From NCBI RefSeq assembly GCF_037126465.1, contig NC_088210.1:11182011-11246010 (forward strand): DNA of 64,000 nt. Reading direction: 5' to 3'. The position numbers were made by a program, and so were the translations under genes. This DNA comes from Ornithodoros turicata (lineage: Eukaryota; Arthropoda; Arachnida; Ixodida; Argasidae). This document shows, one piece after another, positions 43,391 through 54,440 of the stretch. Below the pieces are notes generated by a model that worked only from the letters and a program-made list of their open reading frames with translations, ran no database searches and was not told where the DNA came from. How positions within the stretch are numbered: position 1 is the first letter of the stretch; each line of letters starts with the position of its first letter.

Positions 43391-44814
43391 TATACCGTCA
43401 ACCTTTTTGACGGTGTTCTAACTCCGAAGGTATTCCTCCGAAAAATATTCAAGGTAGTAACCCCAAGTCCTTTATGGGGGGTAACAGCCCTTACGATTCA
43501 AAGCGGAGTACTCTCGACAACAGCGTGCTTTCTGTGCGCCACGGAAACCGACAGGACGATTGGCGAAGTTACACCATGCCAGGACTCACGCGGAGCACAA
43601 TGCTGGTGTATATGGATACTACCTTATTGCCTCGTGTGTGGGCAGGTACCATTGTCACGTTTAGTATAATGATGCTTTACTGTCTTCCATGTGCGGAAAC
43701 AAACTGCCCGTGTGTTATTCCGTGACCTCATTTGTATGCTGGTTTTCCTACCACCGGATGCGCCAACTGAGGTCTTTCCAGACGAGCGTTGGCACGCGGT
43801 ACCCCTTAAAGTCGACCCAGGACGCATCTACTAACCACTCCATCCCCAACTCCTTCCTGCTGTCCTCTCTAACACGGAATCCATCACTGTCCCCCACGAA
43901 GACTCCTGTGTAAACAAATGTAGCGACGACCTCGCTCTGACGAGCCCCCCCCCCCCCAACGTTCTGCGGCGCAAAAGTAGCAGACGACGCCCGCATAAAA
44001 CGCGTGTGTTTCTGCACGGGGAAAGCTTCGCCTACTGTGCACCAGGGCCGTTGGTGTCTTTGCATATTCGGCATGAGGAGGTGTAAAAATGTTTCCAGCG
44101 CAACTTAAGCGCTCAATTATTCGTTTTTTTTCGTTAAAAACAAGCAATTAGCCTGAAACTGAGGTGGGAACCTTTCCGCAAATTTCACACGCCTTATCCG
44201 CTGCTGACGTCGTACTTTCTCGAAAACGAGAACGGCGGCATTCTTTTCGGCGAAACGTGAGGTGAATGCATCGCGTCGAGGGGGATTCGTCAGTAATTAA
44301 CCACCTGTAGCGGCGATTTGTGCGTGTTTATGAGTTTCTTGAATGTTTACGAGTTTCTTGAGTTTCTTGAGACTGACACGTTCGTTTTAACAAGTGTCAG
44401 CGCCTTAGATTTTTGTAGCGGCAGGTTGCATTCTTCTGGGCATCATCAAGAGTGACGAGGTGATTACATGGCGGATACATATCTCGCGGAAGTCTCTGTC
44501 AGAAACATACATTAAAAAGACACACACAATTGAAATGTGTGTCTTGAAACCTTTAGCCACTACTGAACGCAACTAATTAGCCTTCCATGTCTGAACGAAA
44601 AGTTTGTTCCCTCTTATAATTGCCTCTTGCCATACAAAAGTGTTAGGAAGAAAGAATATACTAATTGAGAGAAAGCCTCGTATTAACTTATGAAAATACC
44701 TAAATAACGTATAGACATAGACATATCGCACCCTTTTATTTATCTAATTGTACTAATGGCTGCGTGCATGCCCCCCCCCCCCCAATGCTACGACTACCAC
44801 ACTTCTGATTGCTC
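43391..44814. other. Non-genic; SINE A fragment
   Basis: 43765-43890 is a type A SINE body fragment (TTTCCAGACGAGCGTTGGCA, GTCGACCCAGGACGCAT, CTTCCTGCTGTCCTCTC). C14 runs at 43947-43960 and 44771-44783. GAGTTTCTTGA words at 44332-44370. Nothing else. Confidence 0.5.
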
Positions 44815-45392
44815 TTAAAGGGATACTTCGGAACGAAGAATAGAATTAAAAAATTGTTGGACATCGTAGTTGGTGCGTAACATCCACAGTATAGCTACCA
44901 TCAACTTTGTTTCCTTCCCATGTGACGAATTGTACCACAAATAATTTCTAAGCAATCATAATGAAAAAAAAAATGTTTTTTTTTTCTCATGTGACGAATT
45001 ATGTCTCAAATAAGCGAGCAACCAAACCGAAATAGGAACTTGGAGAGGAGTCGCAAAAACTTTCCCCTGCGAAGTCCAACGCGTTACGTCACCCTGCATG
45101 GAGCGGACAAGTAGTATACCACGCCAGTCATAGCCGCTGTGTTACATTCCCGAAACAGAACAATGGACGAAGATTCGAGATCAGATTACACTGGCACAGA
45201 TGGAAAGAAACAGCTCGGTCACCTTCTTTCCTGGGAGCCAGGAAACAGCGCAGGATTGATATGACTAATGCACGGTGACGCTGGCCGACCAGAAAAAAAA
45301 AAAAAACGTCCTTCAATCGACGCTTGGTGGGAGCGAGGCTTTTTCAAATTTTAAACGTCGTTTTTATGATTCCACCTCCGTTTTCAAGTGAG
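44815..45392 (+). mobile_element. TTAA-flanked DNA element, copy X (left part)
   Basis: TTAA (44815-44818) then AGGGATACTTCGGAACGAAG. The sequence matches, inverted, 56140-56489 plus 57542-57634. It contains ATGGAGCGGACAAGTAGTAT and ATGGACGAAGATTCGAGATC, whose counterpart in the other copy opens MDEDSVSDYSDTYGKK, possibly the start of a lost transposon protein. It continues after an inserted LINE at 45934. Target TTAA suggests a piggyBac- or Kolobok-type element. At 44909-44917 it keeps the empty site of the MULE that interrupts the other copy. Confidence 0.6.
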
Positions 45393-45920
45393 GGTTGAGT
45401 TGGGTTGGTGGTTGGTGAAATAACAAGGGGAGGTTGAATTCGCGCAAGCGAATTCTGCTACCCCCCCCCCCCAAAAAAAAAGGAAGTTGTACGATTGCAC
45501 CACAGAAGGTGCGAGCGCACCGCAAAAGTTCACCGGGGCGAGTGCCTCGACCGCGACCACGCAGGACCGAGCGCGCCGTTCATATCAAGGATCATAGTAA
45601 TGTCCACGCACAGTCTAGTAGGGGGTATCTAGTCCAGATTTCACAATGAAATTGACAAGAGCATTGAAGGCCGCGTCCCTGTGCTTAGGGTCGCATACGC
45701 CTAAAACTTTCTCTATGCTGAAGTCCCTGCTGTCGAGATGGCCAAGGGTCTGCCTCAAGATGCCTCTTTGTGCAGCATGTTTTGGACAATGCATGGATAT
45801 GTTCAGTGTTTTCCACTGTCCCGCACAGTAAACAGTTGGGCGAGTCCACCTTGCCCACTTTATGAAAAAAAAAAAAAAAACTGGCGACCACATATAGGGC
45901 ACATTCAAGGGCACATTAGG
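45393..45920 (-). mobile_element. 5'-truncated LINE, 13-bp target duplication
   Basis: Minus strand: in shifted frames KVGKVDSPNCLLCGTVENTE, HCPKHAAQRGILRQTLGHLD, FSIEKVLGVCDPKHRDAAFN and ALVNFIVKSGLDTPY, the C-terminal cysteine-histidine motif of I/R1-type LINE pol. Then a 3' UTR to 45393. Perfect target duplication GTTTTCAAGTGAG (45380-45392 and 45921-45933). The A16 run inside (45865-45880) breaks the frame. Confidence 0.88.
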
Positions 45921-45933
45921 GTTTTCAAGTGAG

Positions 45934-46025
45934 ATATTTCACAACTGCGTTCAGTTCGTGTAATTGATTGTGGGAATACCGCAAGCTTCAACTACATTTG
46001 GTTGCGGAGTCTCGCTTTAACACTC
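45934..46025 (+). mobile_element. TTAA-flanked DNA element, copy X (continued)
   Basis: ATATTTCACAACTGCGTTCA, then CATTTGGTTGCGGAGTCTC, pairs with 56070-56170 of copy Y in reverse. Beyond about 46025 similarity is lost. Confidence 0.55.
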
Positions 46026-46332
46026 TGTGTGAGAACAAAATTATTTTTCGACACAAGTATATGAAGTATTGTCCTTAGGAATGTGGCGAGGACCACGTCA
46101 CTCACTTTGTGGCACTTAGGAAAACAGTCTCGGAACTGCATAGCATCAGATATTGTCCTTTTGTAGTGAAGAAATTGACACCCTATAAGCAAGAAGGTTC
46201 TTCTGGTTGTTCCTCACATGCCCCCGATCGCATAAATTCGTTATAACCAAACCTTCCTGCGGCTCTCGTTTCCTTTGCCGAATGGAATGCAAAATAGCTT
46301 CTTGCCGTTTTCGCTTTGGTCGTTGCAGCTCA

Positions 46333-46658
46333 CACTCTTAGAAAAAAAGGGTGGAGCAGTTACACTTTTTAGGAGGTAATAGTTGTCGCATATGTTGTGC
46401 TAAAAGGTTGCAAAGTTCTACCTGCTACCTCACTCTCAAAAGAGAACTTCACCGCATAGCACGTTGTCCGCCAAAGATTGCCACGAATGATAGGGTTACC
46501 GCTTCTGATTCGGTGAGCGAGGGGGCGTACGCCTTTTTGTAGCAGTTTGGATATATAATTTTGTTTACCACCCTTTTACACCCTTTATCAGACGCTATGT
46601 TGACCTAGGTGGTAACTATAGAAGTTACTACCTTTTCACGCCCTCTTTTCTTAGAGTG
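46333..46658. mobile_element. MITE with CACTCTTAG ends, chimeric, 326 bp
   Basis: Both ends CACTCTTAGAAAA, flanked by CA/CA. The outer parts (GTTACACTTTTTAGGAGGTA ... TTACACCCTTTATCAGACGC) match 14693-14907, while 46433-46480 is the left end of a family T MITE (ACTCTCAAAAGAGAACTTCA, CCGCATAGCACG). So family T sequence has become part of, or inserted into, a second CACTCTTA family. Confidence 0.8.
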
Positions 46659-47339
46659 CACTGCACAGCAGCAAGACATCTAGTAACACGCTGAACTTCA
46701 CTGAACATCACATAATTTACCAATAAGTCGAATAAATGCTTAAAGGTCTAGTAAAATCAGACTAACACGTCCCTGGCACAGCCGGCGCGTAAGAGCGTTG
46801 GGAGAGGGAGAATGTCACGTGTTCAAGGTCGACGTATCGCAGAGCGCGTCGGAAGGCGCTAAGAGCGTCGCTACTTTTGCCAAGATAGAGGGGCTTTATC
46901 CCCTACTCTTTCCTGTTTCCATCTGTGAAAGCTGTGGATCGGTGGTGGTGATCCGATGATAATTCGGTGGTGAACGTGGTCAACGAAGAGTCAGCCGATG
47001 ATCGATGAAGACATCAGTTTCTTTACAGTATCTACATGGCGTCTCGTAGAGACCAGACTTCAGGTTGAAATCCAGAATAAATAACACAAAGAAAACTTCG
47101 GCTTTTAAAGGTTTGTCGCCGGACTGTCACGTGCTGCCCACGATGTGCCATCATATTTTCTGACCAATCAATACATAATTAATCAGGACAAACTCCCTTT
47201 CTCAAGTTTTCGTTCAATTACATCGTCAGGAACTGATGTGTAATGAGCCATCCAATCAGGTAAACACAGAATTCCACGTACTGAGAGCGAAAGTGTTATA
47301 GTTCCCAGGAAAAGAGAGCAGGATTAACAAATGCAAAGG
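46659..47339. other. Non-genic, nothing recognised
   Basis: No repeat partner, no motif-bearing frame. Confidence 0.35.
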
Positions 47340-47555
47340 TGGCCAGCAACCTGCGCTGTGTGCACTCACGACCTACCTCAAGGACATACGTGCTGATATA
47401 ATCTTTTAATTCATTTAGTGCTTCCACACGTCAAGCCTCCCGCAACAGCTGGTTGCACCAGTGCGATCTACGTTTCCATTTGTTTCCTTTCTATTTCTAT
47501 TTCTATTCTATTTCTATTCTATTCTATTCTATTCTATTCTATTCTATTCTACAAA
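47340..47555 (+). repeat. Interspersed repeat copy 2 plus TTCTA microsatellite
   Basis: 47340-47490 matches 18790-18960. It runs into (TTTCTA)n and (TTCTA)n at 47488-47552, which may be the expanded tail of the same repeat. Confidence 0.55.
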
Positions 47556-48427
47556 GGTGGCCGTGCAGGGGCTGAGCCTTTCTTTCGTTAGGAAGTGGGT
47601 CGCTCGTTTCCTGTTTTGGGAGACCAGTCCCTATATAATCTGCCTCCTCCGTAGGCATTCAGTAAAAGTGACCTGCCCTATTGAAGCTCATACATCAATG
47701 GTGTTGCGGTTGTTCTCATTGTCACAGCTCTTCACGGAATTCGGCCTCGTCTTCCGTCAAGTGGATTATTACTGTAACAGGTGCAGGGCATTTCGTGGGA
47801 ACGGCAATTACGCAACACGTTCAAAATGACTTATGAAAACAAAGCAATTAAATGCACATCAAGACGTATGGATGTTTCGAATATCAAAATAAAATACAAT
47901 ACATCACAACATGACACCATCTGTCCGTGACTGTATACGCCGCTTATAGACACAGTTTCTTCGGAGCGCTAACACGGAACTAAAAAAACAAAACTAACAC
48001 GGAAGAAAACAACATTCCGGATAGCTGTGCAACCTTTGGTACTCGCAATACAGGACTCTGAAATACAGGAACAGCTGTGTCGCTACGCATTGTGTGCAGA
48101 CTCTCACACAATTCTTTCTCTGTGTTTGAAAGTTATGAGCATATAATATGTTAGTATTTCGAAATTATCCCCATTGCAACGCGAACCCTCTTGAGATGTT
48201 TAGGAATATTTACAATCTGAACGAGTTCGTATGCTCGAGAACGAGATCCTCCACTATAAGAACCTTCATTGGTGGAGGCACCGTGGCGAAAGGTCAGACG
48301 TCTTGTGCCAGCGCCATGTATTAAATGGTAGTGTGGCCATTAGAAGGAGCCTAAAAAAGAGTCTCGACCTGTCATTCAAACTTGGAGACATTTCATTGGT
48401 TGCCGTTTTCCATGGGGACCGCCGTAT
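47556..48427. other. Non-genic; SINE A tail; MULE target
   Basis: 47925-48000 is a type A SINE tail fragment (TACGCCGCTTATAGACACAG, GCGCTAACACGG). A frame from 48231 (HWWRHRGERSDVLCQRH...) runs into the MULE at 48428 and, on the other side of it, would remain open for about ten codons to 51800; no domain recognised. Confidence 0.4.
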
Positions 48428-49351
48428 GGCTCTAGGACATTTCGGTACAGGACGTTTCGGTACGATCATTTCGGTACTCGGACATTTCGGTGCACGGACA
48501 TTTCGGTACACGGACATTTCGGTACACGGACATTACGCTGCACGGACATTTCGGTACGAGGTCGTTTCGCTAGGGCTACCCACACCGTGTCTTCCCATTT
48601 CGCCTATTCCCATTTTGCCTAATGCTTCTTAGCAGATTATCTCGCCATTCCTTAGCAGGTTCACCGACCTCGAACTGCACGGGGTCCCATTTGGCCTAAA
48701 GTATGCTGCAGACAGTCCCACTTCGCCTACTAATCCGTGTTACGTAAGAAAGAAGGCGGTCCTCTGGCATGCTGCCAAAAGTCAATTTCGGATCTTCATA
48801 TAACTTTACATGCAACCTTGTTGGTTTCACTGAAGCATGAGGTCTGTATTTATAATTCATATTACACTAGGGTTTCTTCCCTCATCTGTTGGTTCACAAA
48901 TATAGACTGTGCAAGAGTGAAAACATAGTTTTTATTTACATTTTTTTAAATTAAAAGGGCAGCTTTGTTTTCTGCGCTTCAAAATTCTTCCAAATTTGCA
49001 GCTCTACTCAATATGCATTAGATGTCCCACGGCATCGATGTACGACATCATGTCCCGTTCGCCATTCTGAATTATTGACTGCTCAATGACATTCTTAAGT
49101 AGCATCACAACTTTTTATTAATTCCAACGCCCTACGCCGGCTTTTTCAACTGACCCTAAGTGATTTGGGAGAAATTCACAGCACACTCTGGAGGAGACTA
49201 GAATTTGTACGACACCGACCAGAAAAGGAATTCCTGTCCGAAAATATTTCCGTGTATAACTCCCACCGTTAGATAATGCGCAGGCCCTCTTCAGAGCACC
49301 TTTTTACCGAATAACGCGCGCGTTATACACCGGAAAATACGGTAGTTAGGT

Positions 49352-49652
49352 TGAACGTGGGTTAAGGCGTCTCGCTCGGTGGTGTCGTGCTAACTGGGAG
49401 GCGGTGGGTTCGAATCCTACCACCGGTTGTGCTGTCTGAGGTTTTCCCTGGGTTTTCCGAAGACTTTCGAGACGAATACCGGCACAGTTCCCCCTGAAGT
49501 CTGCCCAAGACGCATATTAACCCCCTATCCCCCTACTCCTTCCTGCTGTCCTCTCTCCATCTGTTCTCATCTGTACGTCGCTCATAGCCACCTCTCATCT
49601 CCACAAAGCCACATCTCGCTCATAGCTTCGCGGCGCTAACACGAAAGAAAAA
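49352..49652 (+). mobile_element. tRNA-derived SINE, type A (nested in MULE)
   Basis: GGCGTCTCGCTCGGTGGTGT head, B box GGGTTCGAATCC, GAGGTTTTCCCTGGGTTTTC, GGCACAGTTCCCCC, GTCTGCCCAAGACGCATA, tail TCGCTCATAGCCACC...CTTCGCGGCGCTAACACG, A10. A short internal duplication of TCTC-ATAGC separates the tail in two. Confidence 0.88.
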
Positions 49653-50423
49653 AAAAAGAGTTAAATTAAACACGACTATAGTGACACCAGTTGCCATATT
49701 TAACATCGCTCAGGTGACACTGAACATGGCAACAAGCCTTGTTTCATACGTCATGCTGTCCATCAGGAGTCACTATGTAAAATGTTTGTAAAATGTTTTT
49801 GTTATATTTGTACATTATGTTTACACCTTATATTTGCAAATGTAAAGGGTCTTTGTTTCGAACGACGTAAGGTAGTTGTCCGACGAGCACATTCATTTCT
49901 TGCACACGTCATCATCAGGTTGGAGCCTGTAAGTAACGCCCACTTGCCGACAGTCCCGTTTTGCCTAATGAGATTGCACGGCAGTCCCATTTCGCCTAAC
50001 GGCAGTTACCCCTCCCGCCTCTTTAATCCGATAATCCGGGTTAGGCAAAATCAACAATATTGCCAGTTAGTGGGTTACTGATGAATAATGCATTGGTATA
50101 TCATCGTGAACAGCATCTGTGTGGTGACACCACTATAACAGGGTGTTTTTTCAAGCGGTACAGAATTAATGATAAAGCTACGCGAGCCCTACTTGGATGC
50201 GGTTTTCGCATGCGCTGGCGGAAATCCCACGCCTTGTGATTGCGTGACCGTGTGTGTGATTTTTCAGTTTTAGTTTTGTGTTCTTTCTTTCCTTTTCTTT
50301 TCTACTCTTCTTAGTCTTCCCCTTTCCTTTTCTTCTTTTCCTTTTGGTTTTTCTTCTTCTTTGTCCTCCCCTTTTCATTTCTTCTTTTTCTTTCCTTTTC
50401 TTCCCCCATTTTCCATTTTTTGG

Positions 50424-50490
50424 AATAGCAAGCCGACCTCCGCTGGCTTACCTTTCCTTTCTTTTTTCTTAATAAACATATTCCCCTCAC
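50424..50490 (+). repeat. LINE 3'-tail fragment, copy 2
   Basis: GGAATAGCAAGCCGACCTCC, GCTGGCTTACCTTTCC, TTCTTAATAAACATATTCCCC. See 10338-10400. Preceded by a T/C-rich tract (50275-50420). Confidence 0.6.
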
Positions 50491-50718
50491 GAGATTTTTT
50501 CTTTTTTTTGTTCTAATTCGAGTACTAATTGATTATAATTTATCAGTCGACTTCTTCATCAAAGCTTTTGATGACAAAAAAATAAAATTTCAGAAAGCAG
50601 GCGATCCTTTTTTTATGTCCACACCCTGCCCTCGAAATCTTCAACGCCGGCGTGAGGTTTAAATTATTCATCTCCCAAATTTTTGACCGTGGCCCCGCTC
50701 ACGTTGTTTTCGAATCTG

Positions 50719-50961
50719 GGGGCTTAATCGCTTCATCGTCGTGACGGTCGCTACAAGCTAACGAGTGGCGGGAAATTCAAAAAGGTGGGCACGTGACACA
50801 TTGCGCGTGACGTGTACCACGGCCTTCACGTATCGCGCGAAGAGCGCCTTGCACGTGTTTTATCACGTGCCCACCTTTTTAAATTTCCCTCCCGCCTTTT
50901 TGAATTTCCCGCCACTCGTTAGCTTGTAACGACCGTAACGACGATGAAGCGATTAAGCCCC
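50719..50961. mobile_element. Palindromic MITE, 243 bp, CTG target duplication (copy 2)
   Basis: GGGGCTTAATCGCTTCATCG at both ends, CTG at 50716-50718 and 50962-50964. Same length as the copy at 3512-3754, about 97% identical by eye. Nested in the MULE at 48428-51763. Confidence 0.88.
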
Positions 50962-51595
50962 CTGATTTGTTAAAACCATGTGATATATAGCGCGGAAGAT
51001 AAATAATGAGATTGTCCACTTGAATGTCCATTGTTCATGAATTGTCCGCTCTACGTTGGGTAGACGGGCTGTCTGCCTGGGTAGAACGGCGGCACATTAC
51101 ACGAATATTTACCTGCTGATTTTTCTTTGTCTCAGAGTTCTCACACTAAAACATTTTGCGGATGAATATTCTCGCAAAGTAAATTTGCTATGTAATGACA
51201 GAAAAAGTGTGGTGTATTGATTGAATAAACTCGTCTGTCTTGCTGCATTTCTTTCTGCTTATTTGTATTTTTTCTCTTTTGCTACATTTTCCTCTCGTTT
51301 CTTTCCTTTTCTTGGGAACAGCAAGCCGTTTGTAGTGGCTGATATTTCCACCTTCTCTTTTTCTTTTCTTTATGCCATTGAACTTATCTGCTCTCATGAA
51401 CCAGCACACTTTCGCCAGTCCGTGACCACAGCATGCAGCGATTCCTCCAAGAAAACGCGAACTGTAATAGTGGTACAAAAACATCGACAAGCGTAGTAGG
51501 TCTATATGTTGCCGGCAACTTGTACCGAAGCGTCCGAAGAGGCGATAGCATCTCATCAATTTATCACTACCACGGAAGCGACGTGACAACATGTA

Positions 51596-51763
51596 GAGAG
51601 CCCTAGCGAAACGTCCTTGTACCGAAATGTCCGTGCACCGAAATGTCCGTGTACCGAAATGTCCGTGTACCGAAATGTCAGTGCACCGAAATGTCCGTGA
51701 ACCAAAATGTCCGTACCGAAACGTCCTGTACCGAAAGGTCCTGTACCGTAACGTCCGCATACC
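51596..51763 (-). repeat. Right terminal array of the 3.3-kb MULE
   Basis: Nine imperfect units of TACCGAAATGTCCGTG (complement of the left-end unit), some changed to TACCGAAACGTCCT. Serves as terminal inverted repeat with 48428-48565. Confidence 0.85.
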
Positions 51764-51964
51764 CCGCCGTATGACAGCAAAATTTCTCCGAAATGTATGA
51801 TGGTGCTTGGAACGGCGAAGCGGAGATTCCGCGACAGAAATTTATCACAAACTACTTTAATTTCATGCTGTGAATATATCCTCATGGGCACATTTGCAAG
51901 AGCACCTTCAACTTTCGCTCCGCCATCATTATTTACGCGAAAACGAGATGCTTCGTCGCTACCG

Positions 51965-54440
51965 CCCTTACAAAAATAAGTTTAGCCAATAATAAATAAG
52001 TTTTGTCAATCTATTGACATCCACTGGACGTCCTATTGCCTGAATAGATTTCCTTTGGACTATTGAATATAGAGCCTGTCTGTTTCAAGTCTATAGACAT
52101 CTTTTGGACTATCGTACTATCGTGTATCCTTTCTTTGGCCTGTAAATGGGAGATTGGCACGAACAGTCTATAGACAACCTGCTATAAAAAGGAAACAGAT
52201 ATCTGCCATTGCCTGTCTATTGACTTTCTATAAACTGGCGATAGACTGGCCACTGGCCGACATTCCCCTTCTACCATCATCATATGCCCCTTATTCGGGT
52301 TCATGAACTGTGATCAGTTGAAGCCGAACCTGGAATTCTGCTGCGATCCTGTTGTGTGAATGTGATGTTTTTTTACCGGGTGGCAATCATAAGGCCGAAA
52401 CTGACAAGGCCGAATTATCAAAAGACCGAAACTCGAAAGGCCGAAAAATCAACACACCGAAAAATCGCAAGGCCGAAAACTCACAAAACCGAATTATCGA
52501 AACGCCGACAAATGAGGAACCCAGGATACGAGAACTGGTATTCCAACTGCGATAAAAAAAATTAGCTCTACAGACTAAATAGAATCAACTTGTTGGGAAT
52601 TAACACAGCAAATAACTCGTTTCACCGAACATCGCATTAATAAAGTACTTTCGATAACTTAGGGGAAAACAAAAAGGAAAAGTAGAGATATGAACCACTG
52701 TGTCATTGTGTGTTTATTGTAGACGGTGGCAATCAGGTTGGGGTTACCAAATGTAGAGAAACACCATGTCCTCCACAATTCATTCAGTGGGTGATACAAT
52801 TCATTCACTGGCATTCACCTACCGCACACTTTCTTTTTGTAGTAAACATGTTATAGATTATTGCTAGATTAGGTTGGCAATATGAGGTTATAGTTTATTG
52901 CTTTTTTTTAAATGAAAAGAGCAATTCCCTTTCAGTGGTCATTCACAGGGATGCTTACACTAGGTCTTCTGTTTCTTTCGCCATTTTATTTCGATGTTCG
53001 GTTCGGTGTTCTGATCTTCGGTCTTTTGACTTTCGGCCTTCTCATTGCTCGGCCTTATTATTTTTCGGCCTTTTGGCTTTCGGCCTTCTGACACTTTGGC
53101 GTTCTGATTTTTCGTCCTTTTGGATTTCTGCCTTATGATAGTTCGGCGTTCTGATTTTTCGGACTTTTAACTTTCGGCCTTATGATAGTTCGGCGTTATG
53201 ATTTTCGGCCTTTTGATATGCTTCCTTTTTTTACCTGTGTTGAGAAGCAATGCGTGGCCATCATTGGCACACGTCTAGGATCATTGAGGATAATCCTTAG
53301 TGCCATCTGCAATAGCTTAACCAGTGCAAGGGCGTAACAAGAACGTAGCACGTGCAGTTAGAAAGGCATATGCAGCATCGTCATCGCCTTCCTAGCAGAG
53401 AAGAGATAACATATATTGCTTGACTTTCGAGCTTCCGCAAATTCGAGTGCCCTGCTTGCCTCTGACGAGTCAGCATGAAGAATGAGGTGTTCCAGCTTAA
53501 TTCGGTTATGCATACGTCTAACCCCGAAGTGAGGAATTGTTTGGAGTAGTAACTCAACACCAAGATAACGCTTGTGTTTGTAACTGCTTTCGGTCTGAGA
53601 CATTCAGTAGGTAGATTGAAAGTCAAACTTGTGCAGTGCGAAATTTGCCATGCAGGTTCATATTGATGCAGGTAGCCATCTCACTGCACAAGTTTGACTT
53701 TCGATGGACCTACTGAATGTCTCAAACCGGAGGCAGTTATAAACACTGGCGTTATCTTGGTGGTGAGTTAATACTCCAAGCTATTCTTTACTTCGGTCTT
53801 GAATGGATGCTTGAATGGATCGAATTAAGCAGGATACCTCACCCTTTATTCTGACTCAGAGGCAAGCATGACACTCGAATTTGCACAAGCTTGCAAGCCA
53901 AGCAATATATGGTATCTGTTTTCTCTTAGGAAGGAGATGCCAATGCTACGTGCTCAGAGGTGGATGTCCTGAAAGCACTAGAATCAAGCAATTGCGAATG
54001 GCACTAATGATTATCCACAATGACCCTAGACGTGTGCCAAGGATGACCACGTATTGCTTCTGGCATAGGTTTAAAAGCATCGATACATATTTACACAACA
54101 GGAACTCAACAGAATTCCAGATTCAGATTCAACATATTACAGTTCATGAATTCGAATTGGGTGAATATAATGATGACAGAAAGCAATCGTGGATCAGTGG
54201 CCAGTCTATTGTCAGTCTATGGAAAGTCAATAGACGGCAATGGCAGTTGATCATTTCCTTTCTATAGCAGGTTGTCTATAGACAGTTACTGCCAAGCTCC
54301 CATTGATTGCCTATGGGAAGGAAAAAAGAGGTGTCCAAAGGTGGTCTATTCCCATAGACCACCTTTGGACCGTCTATAGCTTCAATGGACGTTTTGTCCA
54401 ATGCTTGTCTATTGGTTGACCAAACAATTTTTCACAAGGG
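51965..54440. mobile_element. Large palindromic element (about 1.6 kb) split by a MULE
   Basis: Ends CCCTTACAAAAATAAG and (complement) CCCTTGTGAAAAATTG. Left arm 51965-52377 plus 53236-53638, right arm 53684-54440; centre spacer 45 bases. The arms match in order: GTCTATAGAC words, AGTTCATGAA, ACACAACAG, CCTAGACGTGTGCCAA, CAAGCAATATATG, GTTATCTTGGTG, CACAAGTTTGAC. Each arm carries a diverged open region (left, minus strand: MSQTESSYKHKRYLGVELLL ... SSNICYLFSARKA), not recognised. A small relative with CCCTTAC ends is at 61479-61711. Confidence 0.8.
52378..53225. mobile_element. MULE with AAGGCCGAAA-array TIRs, 848 bp
   Basis: Left end GGGTGGCAATCATAAGGCCG, right end (complement) GGAAGCATATCAAAAGGCCG. 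Target duplication TTTTTTTACC (52368-52377, 53226-53235; 9 bp in the other copies, the tenth base lies in a T run). Arrays of AAGGCCGAAA/AACGCCGAAC units at 52388-52510 (plus) and 53000-53215 (complement). Middle (52515-52990) matches 56755-56965 of the next copy (TTCCAACTGCGATAAAAAA, CATCACTTAGGGG-like). No coding capacity. The unoccupied target is kept in the other palindrome arm (GGTTTAAAA, 54068-54076). Confidence 0.92.

Larger units (their letters stand above)
48428..51763. mobile_element. MULE with minisatellite TIRs, 3336 bp, 9-bp duplication
   Basis: Perfect 9-bp target duplication CCGCCGTAT (48419-48427 and 51764-51772). Ends GGCTCTAGGACATTTCGGTA and (complement) GGTATGCGGACGTTACGGTA, followed on both sides by arrays of a CGGACATTTCGGTACA unit: about seven units at 48436-48565 and nine at 51596-51760, closing with TTTCGCTAGGGCT on both sides. 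The interior has further single-strand arrays of GTCCCATTTCGCCTAA (48585-48735, 49945-50010). A SINE (49352-49652) and a MITE (50719-50961) are nested. No transposase motif was found. The 9-bp target and long complex TIRs indicate a Mutator-like element; the copies at 52.4 and 56.5 kb have the same design with a related unit. Confidence 0.88.
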
